DNA of 64,000 nt from Paraglaciecola sp. L1A13 (GCF_009796745.1 NZ_CP047024.1:2480001-2544000); one strand, 5' to 3'. Counted from the stretch's first letter, positions 1 to 11,393 are shown. Made by a program: numbers and translations. Notes: generated by a model not told the origin, from the letters alone.

Positions 1-1607
1 AGTTTGTTGATCAAAATATCATCGATCTTGATTTGGTATAAGGTGCTATTGACAGAAAGAGTAAGCTGTTTGAAGTTTTCTCCGGTTACTTCCAATGAGC
101 TGCTAAGGGCTTTAGTTGTTATCACTTTACTTTTAGTAGGCACGGCAGTGGTCTGAGAAAGCCCATTTTCGGTTTGCGTTGTAGCGTCACGTGCAGAGGT
201 TTGTAGGGTGTATTTCGTGCCTTGGGCCTTTAAATTCGCGCTTATCGAAATCCCTGAGTTTGATGATATATCACCTGTTATTTCGCCTTCAATTAACTTG
301 GCATTGATGCCGTAATCGATAAATCGATCTACTTTTATCTCACTTTTTATACCCTCTAACCCCCAGTTATCCGCGTTCCAGTGTAAATTCCCTACTATGT
401 TAATTAACAGTGACTGTGGATCGGCAACCGACGTATTTGGTATTTGTGTGGCGCCTAACTGGATATCCGTATTGTTGCCTGTTGCTAACAACTTGTCTGC
501 TGAATGCAGCAATTCTGTTTGCACAGATACAGTGCTGCTTACTGCTGGGTTCTTTTTCTCACTAGGTAATTGGATAGACAGTTGCTCAAAATCCGCCGAC
601 ATGTTTGGTGTTAAACTGCGAACGCTAAATTTCGACGTATTAACCTGCTCAGAATTAATGATAATGGGAGCGGGAGAGGCTAATTCAAACTTATTGGGGA
701 GTGTATAAGGTAATGTCGGCATTACAGTATAACAACCTTGCTTAGGCATAAGAACAATAGCCGATTGGCTCAGATCAAGCACCAACTCCTGGCTCGCTAA
801 AGAAATATCTCCAAATATTTTACCGCTAACATGGGTATTAATTTCGCACTTATCAAACTGATAATCGAAATTTACATCTAGTTTGTGCCAAGAATTCAGT
901 TGTGTGCCATCAAACTTTATATGAGTGGATATAGGCGCATCCATCAACTGGCGTTGAGTCAATAGTGTTTGCAAAGAATGTAAACTGGAAAGATTTTGCT
1001 TAAAGTAAGATGACGCTTTATCAAGTGACCAATCAACATCTGCAATAATCAGTGTTTGATCCTTGTCTTTAATATTGCGTAACTCTAGCGTGGCATTGAA
1101 ATCCCCTTCAATAAGAAGTGAATTACTTGAGGGTTGGCTAAGTTCGAATTTTAATGGGGCAGATAGCAAAGCCGACTCAATGTGTACTGACTGGATATTT
1201 AATAGTGGGAGCGCACTCGGTAATTGCCAACTTGCTAAGTCAAAATTGCTAATGGTCGACGTAGGTTTTTCGGCAATATTGGCGCTTATTTCATGTTTGA
1301 CCCTTAGCGAAGAAATGGATAATTGATTTTTTACACGCATAAAATGTGCGTTATTGAGTTGTATAGTTAGATTATGCAGGGTGATACAGGCTTTTTGTAT
1401 GGTGACATTAAACTGCCAATCAATATCGAACGTTAAACACTCAACACGAATATTCTGTTCTTTAGCAAAGGTTTCAATGGCTAAGGTGGCGACAGATTGT
1501 CTAAATACATAAGTTAAAAATAGTGAGATAACAACGAATAAAAATATAACGAAGGGAACATAAAAGCGCTTTTTAGATAACAATATACCCACAGCAAATA
1601 GCTCCAT
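1..1607 (-). CDS. YdbH/AsmA-like envelope protein, 3' end beyond window
   Basis: An open frame of about 535 codons runs on the minus strand from ATG at 1607 to the window edge without a stop, so the C-terminus is missing. The N-terminus has charged residues and one hydrophobic segment (about residues 15-35), followed by a long, beta-rich extracytoplasmic region with many short S/T/N-rich strands. This is the layout of the YdbH / AsmA-like proteins, anchored in the inner membrane and thought to bridge the periplasm for phospholipid transport. The family call is from overall architecture and composition, not from a diagnostic motif, so the exact family is uncertain. The gene is downstream of rhlE on the same strand but separated from it by a strong hairpin (1690-1730). 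Confidence 0.6.
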   Translation of the reverse strand, partial: MELFAVGILLSKKRFYVPFVIFLFVVISLFLTYVFRQSVATLAIETFAKEQNIRVECLTFDIDWQFNVTIQKACITLHNLTIQLNNAHFMRVKNQLSISSLRVKHEISANIAEKPTSTISNFDLASWQLPSALPLLNIQSVHIESALLSAPLKFELSQPSSNSLLIEGDFNATLELRNIKDKDQTLIIADVDWSLDKASSYFKQNLSSLHSLQTLLTQRQLMDAPISTHIKFDGTQLNSWHKLDVNFDYQFDKCEINTHVSGKIFGDISLASQELVLDLSQSAIVLMPKQGCYTVMPTLPYTLPNKFELASPAPIIINSEQVNTSKFSVRSLTPNMSADFEQLSIQLPSEKKNPAVSSTVSVQTELLHSADKLLATGNNTDIQLGATQIPNTSVADPQSLLINIVGNLHWNADNWGLEGIKSEIKVDRFIDYGINAKLIEGEITGDISSNSGISISANLKAQGTKYTLQTSARDATTQTENGLSQTTAVPTKSKVITTKALSSSLEVTGENFKQLTLSVNSTLYQIKIDDILINK

Positions 1608-1689
1608 CTAAAGCGAAATCAAGGAAGGTACAATATCAAATATTGGGGTAGATAATCTAAGGATCTGTAAATTTTTACTGGAAGGCATG

Positions 1690-1730
1690 CCACTTACGTT
1701 ATAAGTTGATGCAACATATAACGTAAGTGG
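1690..1730. terminator. Perfect 14-bp inverted repeat downstream of rhlE
   Basis: The arms at 1690-1703 and 1717-1730 are perfectly complementary, and the loop contains a further GTTG/CAAC pair. It lies 20 bp after the rhlE stop and about 80 bp before the start of the YdbH-like gene. No clear U-tract follows on either strand, so it may be an mRNA 3'-end hairpin or processing site and not a classical intrinsic terminator. Confidence 0.5.
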
Positions 1731-1748
1731 AAGGAATAACGTGTTAGC

Positions 1749-3056
1749 TTATGAAGATTTACGTCGAGGGCTGGCATTTTGAGGACCATTTCCTCTGCGG
1801 TTACCGGCAAAATGACCTCGCGCATTATCACCAGAACGTTGTCCGTCACGGTGTTGCACATTGGGTTTTTTAGGTTTTTTAGGCTTCATTGGGCGAGAGT
1901 CCAAACGAGACTCTGGTAAACCATGTACAGGTTCAAACCCTTCAATACTTTTGCGATTTATAATTTGTTTAGTAAAACGCTCTATATCCGCCAGTAATGA
2001 AAACTCGTCAGCTGTAACCAATGAAAATGCTGTTCCACTTGCACCTGCACGACCGGTACGTCCAATGCGATGCACATAATCTTCAGCTACATTTGGTAAG
2101 TCATAGTTAACTACCTGTGGGAGCTGACTTATATCTAACCCGCGGGCGGCAATATCGGTGGCGACTAGTGCACGTACTTTACCGCTTTTAAATTCAGCCA
2201 AAGCTTTAGTACGGGCGCCTTGACTCTTATTACCATGGATTGCTGCTGAGGTGATCCCTCGAGCCTCCAATTGTTTGGCAATGCGATTAGCGCCATGTTT
2301 AGTACGACTGAAAACAAGAACTTGTTGCCAATCATTGTCTTTAATCATACGGATTAACGCTGGCGTTTTCTGGTTTTTATCTACCGGACAAACCCACTGT
2401 TCTACCGCTTCTACCGTGGTGTTTGGTGGTGATACAGATACTTCAACTGGATTGTTTACCAAACCTTTGGCTAAGGTGCGGATCTCATCTGAAAAAGTGG
2501 CTGAAAATAATAAGTTTTGACGCTTAGCTGGTAATAACTTCAGCACTTTTTTGATATCGTGAATAAACCCCATATCGAGCATTCGGTCAGCTTCATCTAA
2601 TACCAAAATTTCAAGATCGTCGAATCTAACCGCATTTTGATTATATAAATCAAGCAGTCGACCCGGCGTGGCGACTAGAATATCAACGCCTTTGCGCAAT
2701 TTAATCATTTGCGGGTTGATACCCACACCGCCAAAGACTACCGCTGAACGTAACGGTAAATCTTTACCATATTCAACTACGCTAGCTGCAACCTGGGCAG
2801 CAAGCTCACGAGTAGGGGTTAATACCAATGCACGAGCTTGGTTTCCACGCGCGTGGGTACCACGGTTTAGTAATTCAAGAAGGGGCAGAGTAAAGCCTGC
2901 GGTTTTGCCTGTACCTGTTTGCGCGGCCGCCATTATATCCTTGCCTTCTAGGATGGCAGGAATAGCTTGTGCTTGAATAGGTGATGGTTCGGTGTAGCCT
3001 TTCGCTGTAACGGCAGACAAAATTGCGGGGGATAAGCCTAAATCGGCAAAACTCAT
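1749..3056 (-). CDS. rhlE: DEAD-box ATP-dependent RNA helicase RhlE
   Basis: A 435-residue DEAD-box helicase that unwinds RNA duplexes in ribosome assembly and RNA decay. Visible motifs in order are the Q motif with PSPIQ near residue 25, AQTGTGKT (45-52), PTRELA (81-86), DEAD (154-157), SAT (185-187) and HRIGRTGR (329-336). The C-terminal tail after about residue 390 is basic and low in complexity ([20 protein letters not shown]), as expected of an RNA-binding extension in the RhlE group. It is followed on the same strand by the YdbH-like gene and preceded by rne with that gene's terminator in between. The family is certain; RhlE rather than another paralogue is assigned from the short N-terminus and the tail. 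Confidence 0.92.
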   Translation of the reverse strand: MSFADLGLSPAILSAVTAKGYTEPSPIQAQAIPAILEGKDIMAAAQTGTGKTAGFTLPLLELLNRGTHARGNQARALVLTPTRELAAQVAASVVEYGKDLPLRSAVVFGGVGINPQMIKLRKGVDILVATPGRLLDLYNQNAVRFDDLEILVLDEADRMLDMGFIHDIKKVLKLLPAKRQNLLFSATFSDEIRTLAKGLVNNPVEVSVSPPNTTVEAVEQWVCPVDKNQKTPALIRMIKDNDWQQVLVFSRTKHGANRIAKQLEARGITSAAIHGNKSQGARTKALAEFKSGKVRALVATDIAARGLDISQLPQVVNYDLPNVAEDYVHRIGRTGRAGASGTAFSLVTADEFSLLADIERFTKQIINRKSIEGFEPVHGLPESRLDSRPMKPKKPKKPNVQHRDGQRSGDNARGHFAGNRRGNGPQNASPRRKSS

Positions 3057-3162
3057 ATTTTACTCGCTGGTCGTGAATTGATTATCAAATTCTATGCTGC
3101 TTTTGTAAGCTTGATAGAGAGGGCGCGAGGATACAGTATATCCCATGATTAGCAATCTAGAA

Positions 3163-3200
3163 TATAAAAAACCGTTGTTAGCGAGGCTAACAACGGTTTA
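3163..3200 (-). terminator. Rho-independent terminator of rne
   Basis: A 13-bp perfect stem (3170-3182 with 3186-3198) with a 4-nt loop is followed on the minus strand by a run of T residues (TTTTTTATA). It lies 40 bp after the rne stop, so it terminates rne. Confidence 0.88.
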
Positions 3201-3237
3201 GATTTACCTTAGGTAAACGTGCTTGTGCACGACGAAA

Positions 3238-6200
3238 CTAGTCTTGAGAGACAGGTCTAGTCGCTGGCGCACCAGCACGATTTGATGCAGCAACCATCGC
3301 TGCTGATTTACCCGATGCATTAACTGCTGGACGAGAATCATCACCTAATGAACCAATATTCAATTCACTAAACACTTGCTCAACACTCGCAGGGGTCGCC
3401 ATTGGGTGTGATGCACTCGCTTTGTGAATTTTAACACTTACTGCGGTCGCTTTAGCCGGCGCTATTTTTGCTTTTGGCTTTTCTTGTTCAATCTCTTGAG
3501 GCTGCTTGCTACCTTTTGCGGCAACTTCTAGAGCGACAGTTTCAACTTCCGCTGTTACTTGTTCACTTGGTTCAACGTTAACTTCAGGCGTAGAAGGCTG
3601 CTTTTCGATAGACTGAATAGCTGCTACTTCTGGTGCCTGTGCGATTTCTTGGCCTGTAGCAATAGTGTCTTCTGGTTGAGTCAATAAGTCACCTTGAGCC
3701 GGAGCTTGAGATGCAACATCTGCGCTAACAATAGTCGCTGAAGCTGAGTCAACAGTAGGCGCTACAGATTCGTTTATCGCTTGCTCAGTTTGCACTGGCG
3801 CAGTTTCAGATACCTGAGGAGAGTCAAATTGTAATTCGTCTTGTTTGGCACTTTGTACATCATCAACGTTCTGCGTCGCTTGGGCTTCTTCATCTTTACG
3901 ACGCTTTTGACCAGCAGCTCGAATATGACGAGGTGAACGACGACTACGTGTACGCTGAGTCGTATTTTCATCTTTGTCATTATTATCACTTTCGCTTGAT
4001 TCAGGTTTCGCTGGATCTTCATGCGTTTCATGAGATGCCGCTTGCGCTCGTTTTTCTTCCGTTTTAGCCTTAGGCTTTTTAGGAGACTCGATATTTTGCG
4101 CGCTTGCTACAACGGGCGCTTGAGCATCAACACTTGAAGGCGTGTATTGCTTAGCCGTTTGTTCAACAGCGTTTACAACTTTGTCATCTGCTGGTGAATT
4201 TGTAGCATTGTTGTTACCCGTTGCATCGGTAGATACTTGCTCTTGGCTGTCATCAACGCGAATGCTACGGCGGGTATCTCTGCGTTTACGACGTTCAGCA
4301 ACTTTTTGTTCCTTAACTTCTTTGCGCGGCTCAGCAGCTTTTTGAACTGGCTCTTTTTTCTGCTCAGGGCTGTTTTCAGCAGTGTCTTTCACTTGTTTAT
4401 TATCGCGACGCGGTTTGCGATTATCATCACGACGTGGCTTACGTTCGCTTGAACTCTCTTTTACGTCACTGTTATCAGTGTGATTATCCGCACGTTTATC
4501 AGTGCGGTTGTCGTTACGGTTATCAGTACGGTTATCAGTACGGTTTTCGTTACGACCTTCAGAACGGTTATCGCTTTGCTTGCCACGACGAGGGTTATTA
4601 CGGTTACGACGAGGTTGTTGTCTTTGCTGAGGCTTTGGTTCGGGCTTAGGTTCTGGCTCTGGTTCCTGCTTAGGTGTCGAAGCAAGCAATGATTTTAACC
4701 AATTTGCTATTTGCGACAACAATGAAACACTTTCAGTATCGCCTTTTGCATCGGCTACTGCTGATGGAGCAGCGACAACTTTAGGCGGTGTCACAAAGCT
4801 TTGTAAAACAGGTTGCTCTTTCACTGGCATCGCAGTAACAGCTTTATCTGCTTCAGTGTCTTCGCTTTTCATCAACTCGACGTTGTAACTCATATCATGA
4901 ACTGCATCATCAGGACGGCGGCGCGCGACACTATAATGAGGTGTTTCCATGTTCGGGTTAGGAATGATCACTAATTGCACATTGTGACGTTTCTCAACGC
5001 CCGCTACAGCACCACGTTTTTCATTCAATAAATACGTTGCCACATTAACAGGTAACTGGGCTTCAATTTGCCCCGTATTATCCTTAATGCTTTCTTCTTC
5101 CATAATACGTAGAACAGATAAAGCCAACGATTCAGTACCACGGATGGTTCCGTGACCACTACAACGTGGACAAACATTGTGCGCTGAATCACCTAAAGAA
5201 GGGCGTAAACGTTGGCGCGACATTTCTAATAAACCGAAACGTGATATACGGCCGAGCTGAACCCGAGCGCGATCATGGCGAACTGCATCTTTAAGTCGGT
5301 TTTCAACTTCGCGCTGATGACGTACCGGTGTCATATCAATGAAATCGATAACGACCAAGCCACCTAAATCACGTAGACGCAATTGACGAGCGACTTCATC
5401 GGCTGCTTCTAGGTTAGTATTAAAAGCAGTTTCTTCGATATCACTGCCTTTTGTTGCGCGTGCAGAGTTAATATCAATTGATGTTAACGCTTCAGTCGGG
5501 TCAATAACGATTGAGCCACCTGAAGGTAGACGTACTTCACGTTGAAATGCAGATTCAATTTGGCTTTCAATCTGATAATGGCTGAACAAAGGCACATCGC
5601 CACGATACAGTTTTACGCGATTTGCAAAGTCAGGTCGCACTAGCTCTATATGCTTCATCGCTTGTTCATAAATACTGGTTTTATCAATCAGTATTTCACC
5701 GATGTCGCGACGCAAATAGTCACGAATAGCACGCACGATAACGTTGCTTTCTTGGTGAATTAAAAATGGAGCAGGGCGTGACTCAGCCGCTTCAGAAATC
5801 GCGGTCCAATGGGTTAACAAAACACTTAGATCCCATTGTAATTCCTCAGCTGATTTACCAACACCCGCTGTACGGACGATTAAGCCCATGCCGTCTGGTA
5901 ACGATAGGTTGCTCAGCGCTTGCTTTAAATCGGTACGCTCATCACCTTCAATACGACGAGAAATACCGCCAGCACGTGGGTTGTTCGGCATTAAGACTAG
6001 GTAGCTGCCTGCTAAACTGACAAAAGTTGTTAACGCAGCGCCTTTTTGGCCACGCTCTTCTTTGTCAATTTGTATAATGACTTCCTGCCCTTCTTTGATG
6101 ACGTCTTTAATGTTTGGACGGCCTTCAAACTTATAACCTTGAGGGAAGTAAGTACGTGCAATTTCTTTTAAAGGAAGGAAACCATGACGCTCTGCGCCGT

Positions 6201-6378
6201 AATCAACAAATGCCGCTTCTAAGCTTGGCTCTACTCGAGTGATGGTGCCTTTATATATATTGGCTTTTTTCTGTTCATGGCCTGGGCTTTCTATATCTAA
6301 ATCGTAAAGCTTTTGACCATCAACGAGGGCAACACGCAATTCTTCTTGCTGAGTTGCATTGATTAACATTCTTTTCAT
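3238..6378 (-). CDS. rne: Ribonuclease E
   Basis: Endoribonuclease E, the scaffold of the RNA degradosome and the main enzyme for mRNA turnover and rRNA/tRNA processing. I chose the ATG at 6378 because it gives the conserved N-terminus [10 protein letters not shown]; an upstream in-frame ATG at 6423 would add 15 unlikely residues. The product is about 1046 aa. The S1 domain lies near residues 35-125, the catalytic DNase I-like region contains [12 protein letters not shown] and VIDFIDM, and the Zn-link CPRCSGHG follows. From about residue 510 the protein is a disordered, R/P/E-rich scaffold with short tandem repeats and [14 protein letters not shown] basic stretches, the region that normally binds RNA, helicase and enolase/PNPase. 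The scaffold sequence is poorly conserved, which is usual. Confidence 0.95.
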   Translation of the reverse strand: MKRMLINATQQEELRVALVDGQKLYDLDIESPGHEQKKANIYKGTITRVEPSLEAAFVDYGAERHGFLPLKEIARTYFPQGYKFEGRPNIKDVIKEGQEVIIQIDKEERGQKGAALTTFVSLAGSYLVLMPNNPRAGGISRRIEGDERTDLKQALSNLSLPDGMGLIVRTAGVGKSAEELQWDLSVLLTHWTAISEAAESRPAPFLIHQESNVIVRAIRDYLRRDIGEILIDKTSIYEQAMKHIELVRPDFANRVKLYRGDVPLFSHYQIESQIESAFQREVRLPSGGSIVIDPTEALTSIDINSARATKGSDIEETAFNTNLEAADEVARQLRLRDLGGLVVIDFIDMTPVRHQREVENRLKDAVRHDRARVQLGRISRFGLLEMSRQRLRPSLGDSAHNVCPRCSGHGTIRGTESLALSVLRIMEEESIKDNTGQIEAQLPVNVATYLLNEKRGAVAGVEKRHNVQLVIIPNPNMETPHYSVARRRPDDAVHDMSYNVELMKSEDTEADKAVTAMPVKEQPVLQSFVTPPKVVAAPSAVADAKGDTESVSLLSQIANWLKSLLASTPKQEPEPEPKPEPKPQQRQQPRRNRNNPRRGKQSDNRSEGRNENRTDNRTDNRNDNRTDKRADNHTDNSDVKESSSERKPRRDDNRKPRRDNKQVKDTAENSPEQKKEPVQKAAEPRKEVKEQKVAERRKRRDTRRSIRVDDSQEQVSTDATGNNNATNSPADDKVVNAVEQTAKQYTPSSVDAQAPVVASAQNIESPKKPKAKTEEKRAQAASHETHEDPAKPESSESDNNDKDENTTQRTRSRRSPRHIRAAGQKRRKDEEAQATQNVDDVQSAKQDELQFDSPQVSETAPVQTEQAINESVAPTVDSASATIVSADVASQAPAQGDLLTQPEDTIATGQEIAQAPEVAAIQSIEKQPSTPEVNVEPSEQVTAEVETVALEVAAKGSKQPQEIEQEKPKAKIAPAKATAVSVKIHKASASHPMATPASVEQVFSELNIGSLGDDSRPAVNASGKSAAMVAASNRAGAPATRPVSQD
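4478..4575 (-). repeat. 12-bp tandem repeat inside the rne scaffold region
   Basis: Repeats of the type CGGTTATCAGTA (plus strand) encode a run of R-x-D-N-R-T units in the disordered C-terminal half of RNase E. The copies vary. It is an in-frame coding repeat that could change length by slippage without disrupting the protein. Confidence 0.7.
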
Positions 6379-6941
6379 TCTTATTGACTCGGTGGTGTAC
6401 CGATCGCCATGGATGAAAGACATGCGCTGTGATTCGACAAGTTTTTGTCATGCAGCCTCTCGGCTGTATCTAACTAATTTTAAGTTTTTGCCTAAGTACC
6501 TTATGCATTATTTAATGCATATATATATTAATACTTCCCGCTTGGGTGTCAGTGTCGGCCTTTCCTGACATCTTTAATTCGTTTCTTAAAACGGTTAATA
6601 CTCGGTGGTTATGCGTTGAGAAAAAGGGCATAACAAACCCAGTATGTTGTCAATTCAATTACATTCTTTACATCGATCGCGATCAAATAGTTATTTATCA
6701 TCGCTGATGTCTTGGTTCTGTTTTATCTAATCCACGAAAAGTTACTCACTTCGCGATCGATAGGGCAATATTTAACGACTTTGTATGTGCCGCATTGCTA
6801 CCAGAACGGATTATTACATCTGTTTGCCTTGCTTGGCAGTTGCCTAAAGCAGGACTGAGGCATTATCACATTAAATTCTTAATGCTGGCAAGTGAATAAA
6901 GTGCTGGTCATACATGGGGGGCTTCCAGTTATAATACTCTG
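6379..6941. promoter_or_regulatory. Divergent rne / rluC intergenic region with long rne leader
   Basis: These 563 bp separate the divergently transcribed rne and rluC. rne mRNAs of enterobacteria have long structured leaders used for autoregulation, and the space allows one here, although I cannot show the structure. On the rluC side a TATAAT box lies at 6930-6935. I see no other gene in this interval. Confidence 0.5.
6930..6935 (+). promoter_or_regulatory. Perfect -10 hexamer just upstream of rluC
   Basis: TATAAT ends only 6 nt before the rluC ATG (6942), so a start site at the usual distance would fall on or near the initiation codon. There is no Shine-Dalgarno sequence in the gap. Confidence 0.5.
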
Positions 6942-7898
6942 ATGACCACAGATACTACATTCCAGAAAGTACAGTTTATCGATATCGAGCCAGACCTTGA
7001 AGGTCAACGCATCGATAATTATTTGCGTACCTTATTAAAAGGTGTGCCTAAAAGCCTTATTTACCGCATTGTGCGCAAAGGAGAAATCCGCGTAAACAAA
7101 AAACGTGTGAAGCCAGAATATAAGCTTCAGGCGAATGACCAATTGCGAATCCCCCCGATTAGGGTGTCCGAACCAAACGAAGCCCCTTCTACAAAACTAG
7201 ATAAGGTAGCATCGCTTGAATCACATATATTATTCGAAGATGATTTACTTATCGTGTTGAATAAGCCATCAGGAATGGCAGTGCACGGCGGCAGCGGACT
7301 AAGTTTCGGTGTAATAGAAGCCCTAAGAGCATTGCGCCCACAAGCACGGTTTTTAGAGTTAGTTCACCGCCTAGACAGGGACACATCAGGCTGCTTAGTG
7401 ATTGCCAAAAAGCGCTCAGCTTTAAAAGCATTACATGAACAGCTGCGTGATAAAAAAATGGATAAGCGTTATCAAGCGTTAGTGGTAGGCGAGTGGCCAG
7501 AGAATCGTTACAAGGTCAATGCGCCCTTATTAAAGAACACGCTTAAATCAGGTGAACGTTTAGTGTGCATCGATACTGAAGGGAAGCCGTCTGAAACACG
7601 TTTTCGTGTTTTGAATCGTTTTGTTGGTGCGACACTTGTGGAAGCATCGCCGATTACAGGCCGAACCCATCAAATTCGTGTTCACTGTTTACATGCTGGC
7701 CACCCCATTGCTTGCGATGATAAATACGGTGATGCAGATTTTACCGCACAGATGAACAAAAAAGGCTTGAAACGCTTGTTCCTGCACGCTTACTCGATCG
7801 CATTTATTCATCCTAAAACAGAAGAAAGAGTCAGCTTTCAAGCTCCGCTTGATCAACAACTAAGCAGAACTTTAAACATACTCGAATCAAGAAATTAG
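6942..7898 (+). CDS. rluC: 23S rRNA pseudouridine synthase RluC
   Basis: 318 aa. The N-terminal S4 RNA-binding domain (about residues 15-80, with GQRIDNYLRTLLKGVPKSLIYR) is followed by the RluA-family catalytic domain containing HRLDRDTSG (about residues 145-153), where the Asp is the catalytic nucleophile. GRTHQIRVH and the LFLHA-type C-terminal motif are also present. The enzyme isomerises uridines of 23S rRNA (955, 2504 and 2580 in E. coli). Its position divergent from rne is the conserved arrangement and supports RluC over RluD. Translation may be leaderless. Confidence 0.93.
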   Translation: MTTDTTFQKVQFIDIEPDLEGQRIDNYLRTLLKGVPKSLIYRIVRKGEIRVNKKRVKPEYKLQANDQLRIPPIRVSEPNEAPSTKLDKVASLESHILFEDDLLIVLNKPSGMAVHGGSGLSFGVIEALRALRPQARFLELVHRLDRDTSGCLVIAKKRSALKALHEQLRDKKMDKRYQALVVGEWPENRYKVNAPLLKNTLKSGERLVCIDTEGKPSETRFRVLNRFVGATLVEASPITGRTHQIRVHCLHAGHPIACDDKYGDADFTAQMNKKGLKRLFLHAYSIAFIHPKTEERVSFQAPLDQQLSRTLNILESRN

Positions 7899-7949
7899 GT
7901 ACTTTGGACAAGATGTCCGAATAAAATGCTCAGTGGAATTTAATTTTAT

Positions 7950-9041
7950 ATGAAAATACTTGTTACCGGCGGAGCCGGATTTATTGGAAGTGCGGTTGTA
8001 AGGCACTTATTAGCGAACACCCAAGATAGTGTCATCAATGTTGATGCATTGACCTACGCTGGAAATACTGAATCCATCCCCCCTGAACTACGCAGCGAGC
8101 GTTATATATTTGAACAGGTGGATATTTGCGATGCCGCTGAAATAACCCGCGTTTTTAATCAACATCAGCCTGATGCTGTTATGCATTTGGCTGCAGAGTC
8201 ACATGTTGACCGTTCAATTGATGGTCCTGGAGCCTTTATTCAAACCAATGTAGTTGGCACCTATACCTTATTAGATGCCGCTCGTGAATATTGGCAGAAT
8301 TTACCAGAACAGCGTAAAACTCAGTTTATTTTTCATCATATATCTACCGATGAAGTGTATGGCGATTTACCTCATCCTGATGAGTTACCTGCCAATAGTG
8401 AGCTACCTTTATTCACCGAAGAAACTCCATATGCCCCGAGTTCACCCTATTCGGCAAGTAAGGCAAGTTCAGATCATCTCGTGAGAAGTTGGCAACGTAC
8501 ATACGGTTTACCTACCGTTATCACGAATTGCTCAAATAACTATGGACCATTCCATTTTCCCGAAAAGCTTGTGCCTCACGTTATTCTAAATGCATTGGCT
8601 GGTAAAACATTGCCAGTATATGGCGATGGCAGTCAAATTCGCGATTGGTTATTTGTGGAAGATCACGCTCGAGCGTTATGCTTAGTCGTTAAATCGAAAC
8701 GAGTAGGGGAGACGTTTAACATTGGTGGTCACAACGAGAAACGAAATCTTGATGTGGTACGCACTATCTGTGAACTGCTCGATGAACTCGCCCCCGAACA
8801 GAGAGCCGAAGGCATTACACAGTACGCCGATTTAATTACTTTTGTAAAAGACCGCCCTGGCCATGACGCTCGATATGCTATCGATGCAGGTCGAATTCAA
8901 CGAGAATTGGGATGGGCCCCTGAAGAGAATTTTGTATCTGGTATGCGTAAAACGGTTTTATGGTACCTCAACAATGAGTCTTGGTGGCAAAGAGTATTAT
9001 CAGGGAAGTATAAATTAGGTCGATTAGGCGAAGGAGAATAA
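7950..9041 (+). CDS. rfbB: dTDP-glucose 4,6-dehydratase
   Basis: 363 aa, the second step of dTDP-L-rhamnose synthesis (dTDP-glucose to dTDP-4-keto-6-deoxyglucose). The Rossmann motif GGAGFIGSA is at residues 7-15. The catalytic region has [10 protein letters not shown] and the SDR-type YSASK, and [10 protein letters not shown] and the C-terminal GWAP segment are typical. It is the first gene of a compact rfbBACD operon with 2-30 bp gaps. The name rmlB is equivalent. The 50-bp gap after rluC leaves open whether the operon has its own promoter. Confidence 0.95.
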   Translation: MKILVTGGAGFIGSAVVRHLLANTQDSVINVDALTYAGNTESIPPELRSERYIFEQVDICDAAEITRVFNQHQPDAVMHLAAESHVDRSIDGPGAFIQTNVVGTYTLLDAAREYWQNLPEQRKTQFIFHHISTDEVYGDLPHPDELPANSELPLFTEETPYAPSSPYSASKASSDHLVRSWQRTYGLPTVITNCSNNYGPFHFPEKLVPHVILNALAGKTLPVYGDGSQIRDWLFVEDHARALCLVVKSKRVGETFNIGGHNEKRNLDVVRTICELLDELAPEQRAEGITQYADLITFVKDRPGHDARYAIDAGRIQRELGWAPEENFVSGMRKTVLWYLNNESWWQRVLSGKYKLGRLGEGE

Positions 9042-9043
9042 GC

Positions 9044-9925
9044 ATGGCAGAGTATAAAGGTATTATTTTAGCAGGGGGCTCTGGCTCTCGTTTACACCCT
9101 ATTACCCAAGGTACATCAAAACAACTCTTACCAATTTATGATAAGCCGATGATTTATTATCCGCTTTCTGTATTGATGTTGGCAGGCATTAAAGAAGTGA
9201 TGATCATCACGACACCAGAAGATCGCGCTAATTTTGAGCGCTTGCTCGGTAATGGCGATGCTTACGGTATTAAAATTGAATATGCCACTCAACCAAGTCC
9301 CGATGGCCTTGCCCAGGCGTTTATCATCGCAGAGGATTTCATCGGGGATGCGAATGTCAGTTTAGTGTTAGGTGATAACATATTTTACGGCCAACATTTT
9401 TCCGACAAGCTTAAAGACGCGATTAACGTCAGCAAAGGTGCAACGGTCTTTGGTTATCATGTTACCGACCCCGAACGCTTCGGTGTGGTTGAATTTAATA
9501 AAGATAAAAAAGCAATCAGCATAGAAGAGAAACCGCTACAGCCCAAGTCAAACTACGCGGTAACCGGTTTATATTTTTACGACAATGATGTTATCGAAAT
9601 TGCCAAAAATATCAAACCTTCGGTTCGTGGTGAGTTAGAAATTACCGATGTTAATCTAGCCTATCTAAACAGAGGCGATTTGAATGTGTCTCTGCTGGGT
9701 CGTGGTTTTGCTTGGTTAGATACTGGGACCCACGACTCGTTATTAGAAGCAGGGCAATTTGTGCAAACCGTTGAGCACAGACAGGGTTTGAAGGTAGCGT
9801 GTTTAGAAGAGATAGCCTATCGCAATAAGTGGATAAATAAGGAACAACTTATAATCCAAGGTAATAGCCTAGCAAAAACAGGTTATGGACAATATTTACT
9901 TAAAGTCGCCGCCGGTTACGAATAA
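9044..9925 (+). CDS. rfbA: Glucose-1-phosphate thymidylyltransferase
   Basis: 293 aa. Joins glucose-1-phosphate and dTTP into dTDP-glucose, the first step of the pathway. The nucleotidyltransferase signature [16 protein letters not shown] is at residues 5-20, with [17 protein letters not shown] next to it, LGDNIFYG for metal binding and [12 protein letters not shown] near the C-terminus. It starts 2 bp after rfbB and is translationally close-coupled to it. Full length for the RmlA family. Confidence 0.96.
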   Translation: MAEYKGIILAGGSGSRLHPITQGTSKQLLPIYDKPMIYYPLSVLMLAGIKEVMIITTPEDRANFERLLGNGDAYGIKIEYATQPSPDGLAQAFIIAEDFIGDANVSLVLGDNIFYGQHFSDKLKDAINVSKGATVFGYHVTDPERFGVVEFNKDKKAISIEEKPLQPKSNYAVTGLYFYDNDVIEIAKNIKPSVRGELEITDVNLAYLNRGDLNVSLLGRGFAWLDTGTHDSLLEAGQFVQTVEHRQGLKVACLEEIAYRNKWINKEQLIIQGNSLAKTGYGQYLLKVAAGYE

Positions 9926-9951
9926 CGCTTCACCCAATAAGAGTTTTTAAT

Positions 9952-10500
9952 ATGCAAATCACCCAAACAGCCTTAAACGATGTGGTTATTTTCGAACCGA
10001 AAGTATTTGGTGACGAAAGAGGATTCTTTATGGAAACCTTTCGCGCCGATGTTTTCACACAAACCACTGGCGTTGAATCGCTAGTACAAGACAATCATAG
10101 TAAGTCTCGGCAGGGTATCCTGCGTGGATTGCATTACCAGTTAGAACATACGCAAGGTAAGTTAGTGCGCGTGACTCAAGGCAGTGTATTCGATGTGATT
10201 GTCGATTTAAGGAAATCATCATCTAGTTATGGTCAGACTTTAGGCCTTGAGTTATCCGCTAAAAATAATAAACAGCTTTGGGTGCCTCCCGGATTCGCCC
10301 ATGGATTTTATGTGACCAGTGAGACCGCTGAGTTTGTATATAAATGCAGTGATTATTATTATCCGCAATCTGAAGTATCCATCTTATGGAACGATCCAGT
10401 ATTAGGCATTAAATGGCCCTTAGTAAACGGTGATGAGCCAGCCTTATCAGAAAAAGACAAAGTAGGGTGTTTATTTGAGAACGCACCGAAATTTGACTGA
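9952..10500 (+). CDS. rfbC: dTDP-4-dehydrorhamnose 3,5-epimerase
   Basis: 182 aa cupin-fold epimerase (RmlC). Recognisable signatures are DERGFFMETFR near residue 25, QDNHSKSRQGILRGLHYQ with the catalytic His, and VPPGFAHGFYV. It acts third in dTDP-L-rhamnose synthesis, before rfbD. The length is standard and the gene lies inside the operon. Confidence 0.95.
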   Translation: MQITQTALNDVVIFEPKVFGDERGFFMETFRADVFTQTTGVESLVQDNHSKSRQGILRGLHYQLEHTQGKLVRVTQGSVFDVIVDLRKSSSSYGQTLGLELSAKNNKQLWVPPGFAHGFYVTSETAEFVYKCSDYYYPQSEVSILWNDPVLGIKWPLVNGDEPALSEKDKVGCLFENAPKFD

Positions 10501-10526
10501 TATAAACTAAGTAGAGTGCAATAATT

Positions 10527-11393
10527 GTGAAAGTACTGATCACCGGAAAAAACGGCCAGCTGGGTTGGGAGTTAGTCAATCGCGCACCAGCAAATGACGT
10601 AGAAGTATATGCGTTTGATAGTGGCGAGCTAGATATAACAGACTCACTAAGCGTACATGATAAATTCAGCATGGTACAACCTGACGTTGTAATCAATACC
10701 GCGGCGTATACAGCGGTAGATAAAGCTGAATCAGATAATGAAGGCGCCTTTCTCGTTAATGAGCGAGGGGCAATCAATCTTGCGCAAGCTTGCAAAAAAT
10801 TCAATGCTCGCTTATTACACGTATCTACGGATTTTGTTTTTGATGGTACTAAACATTCTCCCTATTTGACCACTGATACACCGAATCCACTTGGTGTATA
10901 TGGCGCGTCAAAATTAGCTGGGGAACGGGGTATACAAAATGTGTTACCAGAAGCCGTTATCGTCAGAACTGCATGGGTGTATTCCTCCCATGGCAATAAT
11001 TTTGTTAAAACGATGCTGCGCTTAATGCAGGAAAAGCCACAGTTGGGCGTGGTGTTTGATCAAATAGGCACGCCGACTTACGCCGCAGGGCTAGCAGATT
11101 GGTTATGGCGAGTTAGCGATAATAACCATGTTAAGGGTTTATATCATTGGACAGACGCCGGCGTGGCGAGTTGGTATGACTTTGCGGTCGCCATACAAGA
11201 GCTGGCGCTTGAAAAAGGCATACTTAAGAACGAAATACCCGTCCGACCTATTTATGCCGAACAATATCCTACGCCGGCTAAGCGTCCAGCATTTTCTGTA
11301 ATTGATAAAACAAGTGCAGAAAAGGACAGTGGTTTACAAACAATCCATTGGCGTAAGCAACTATCAGTAATGCTCGATAAATTAGCTATGTGA
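10527..11393 (+). CDS. rfbD: dTDP-4-dehydrorhamnose reductase
   Basis: 288 aa NAD(P)-dependent SDR (RmlD), final step giving dTDP-L-rhamnose for O-antigen, capsule or exopolysaccharide. Key motifs are GKNGQLGWE (residues 7-15), VINTAAYTAVDKAE, STDFVFDG and YGASKLAGE. It starts with GTG (TTGTGAAAGTA). It closes the operon, and the next gene (maf) is on the opposite strand. No glycosyltransferases follow, so the sugar is used by loci elsewhere. Confidence 0.95.
   Translation: MKVLITGKNGQLGWELVNRAPANDVEVYAFDSGELDITDSLSVHDKFSMVQPDVVINTAAYTAVDKAESDNEGAFLVNERGAINLAQACKKFNARLLHVSTDFVFDGTKHSPYLTTDTPNPLGVYGASKLAGERGIQNVLPEAVIVRTAWVYSSHGNNFVKTMLRLMQEKPQLGVVFDQIGTPTYAAGLADWLWRVSDNNHVKGLYHWTDAGVASWYDFAVAIQELALEKGILKNEIPVRPIYAEQYPTPAKRPAFSVIDKTSAEKDSGLQTIHWRKQLSVMLDKLAM

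Noticed and set aside
397..1326. Two plus-strand ORFs of 103 and 87 codons
   Set aside because: The minus strand carries a continuous 535-codon frame here with an envelope-protein layout.
3774..4692. Several ORFs of 67-85 codons across the rne scaffold region
   Set aside because: They arise from the repetitive, biased codons of rne in other frames.
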